Origin: UBA4416 sp044340865
GTDB taxonomy: Bacteria > Bacteroidota > Bacteroidia > B-17B0 > Aurantibacillaceae
Reading direction: 5' to 3'
NCBI GenBank assembly: GCA_044340865.1
Contig: JBIISW010000128.1
Span: forward strand, 1 to 6,998
DNA length: 6,998 nucleotides
Shown here: positions 6,253-6,998 of the stretch, piece after piece
Position numbering within the stretch: the stretch's first letter is position 1
Layout of the letters: each line of letters opens with the position of its first letter
The notes under the pieces: generated by a model
What the model saw: the letters and a program-made list of their open reading frames with translations, nothing else
Told to the model about the DNA's origin: nothing
Database searches by the model: none
Position numbers and translations under genes: made by a program

Positions 6253-6998
6253 ATGAAAGTAACAATTGACGGAATAGAAATAGATGTGCCAAAAGGTACT
6301 ACTATACTTGAAGCAGCACGAATGATTGGCCCGGACGTAGCTCCACCAACGATGTGTTATCACTCAAAATTAAAAACAAGTGGTGGGTATTGCCGTACTT
6401 GCATTGTTAAAGTAACACAAGGCAGCGCCGCAAATCCTACACCAATGCCTAAACCAGTAGCCTCTTGCCGTACAGAAGTGATGGAAGGAATGGTTGTAGA
6501 AAATACCATTAATAAAGATGTGTTAGAAGCACGCCAAGGTGTGGTTGAATTTTTATTAATGAATCATCCTTTGGATTGCCCTGTGTGTGATCAAGCTGGT
6601 GAATGTCATTTACAAGATTTAGGATATTCTCATGGAGCCGCAACAACGCGTTACGAATTTCCTCGTAGAGAATTTGAACGCATTGATATTGGCAAATATG
6701 TTCAGTTACATATGAACCGTTGCATCATGTGTTTTCGTTGTGTAAAGGTTGCTGATCAGTTAACTGATAATCGTGTGCATGGTGTTATGCACCGAGGCGA
6801 TGCTGCAGAAATATCAACATACATTGAAAATGTTATTGAAAACGACATGTCGGGTAATGTGATTGATGTTTGCCCAGTAGGCGCGTTGACTGATAAAACG
6901 TTCCGATTCAAATCACGTGTATGGTTCACAAAACCAGTTGATGCTAGTTGCGATTGTAAAAAATGCTCAGGAAAAGTTCGTTTGTGGATGAAAGGTGA
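6253..6998 (+). CDS. nuoG: NADH-quinone oxidoreductase subunit G (75 kDa, Fe-S), 5' part
   Basis: These are the first 248 codons of NuoG, open at the window's end. NuoG is the large Fe-S subunit of the NADH module and carries electrons from NuoF toward NuoI. Numbering from the ATG, the N-terminal ferredoxin-like domain has N1b ligands Cys35, Cys47, Cys50 and Cys72. Cluster N5 has His105-x3-Cys109-x2-Cys112-x5-Cys118. Cluster N4 has Cys157-x2-Cys160-x2-Cys163 and Cys207 (VCPVGALTDK). After this, at 233-238, a Cys-x-Cys-x2-Cys stretch begins the molybdopterin-oxidoreductase-like part, where some homologues bind an extra cluster N7. The ATG is one base after the hepT stop, so translation may be coupled to hepT. 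The remaining part, typically several hundred residues, lies beyond the window. The identification is firm. Confidence 0.97.
   Translation, partial: MKVTIDGIEIDVPKGTTILEAARMIGPDVAPPTMCYHSKLKTSGGYCRTCIVKVTQGSAANPTPMPKPVASCRTEVMEGMVVENTINKDVLEARQGVVEFLLMNHPLDCPVCDQAGECHLQDLGYSHGAATTRYEFPRREFERIDIGKYVQLHMNRCIMCFRCVKVADQLTDNRVHGVMHRGDAAEISTYIENVIENDMSGNVIDVCPVGALTDKTFRFKSRVWFTKPVDASCDCKKCSGKVRLWMKG

Overview
The window is a low-GC stretch from a member of the Bacteroidota. It carries the core of a respiratory complex I (NADH:quinone oxidoreductase) operon, all on the + strand. Two things point to the phylum: a secreted protein built from TonB_C-type repeats, and a lipobox-bearing protein with a Pmp3/YqaE-like tail. 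The A/T-rich leaders without clear Shine-Dalgarno sites fit this placement. Class or genus cannot be assigned from what is visible.

Layout: nuoC (3' end only, 1-279), a 101-nt A/T-rich spacer, nuoD (381-1586), a small lipoprotein/Pmp3-like gene (1599-2171), nuoE (2219-2800), a 70-nt spacer holding an imperfect stem-loop, nuoF (2871-4211), a triple-TonB_C plus TPR secreted protein (4213-5595), a MNT-HEPN toxin-antitoxin pair (mntA 5603-5923, hepT 5904-6251), and nuoG (from 6253, running off the end). The nuo genes keep the canonical C-D-E-F-G order. The order is interrupted twice: one extra gene between nuoD and nuoE, and three extra genes between nuoF and nuoG.

NuoE, NuoF and NuoG form the NADH-oxidising module and show their FMN/NADH and Fe-S motifs. 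NuoC and NuoD belong to the connecting and quinone-binding module, and NuoD keeps the quinone-site His and Tyr. The enzyme therefore looks like a full NADH-dependent complex I, not the NuoEFG-less form found in some relatives. Spacing from nuoF to nuoG is extremely tight: 1 nt, 7 nt, a 20-nt overlap, then 1 nt. The inserted genes, including a toxin-antitoxin pair with intact catalytic motifs, are thus probably co-transcribed and perhaps translationally coupled with nuoF and nuoG. This placement of a MntA-HepT module inside a core respiratory operon is the most noteworthy feature. No transposase, integrase, tRNA, rRNA or CRISPR array is visible.
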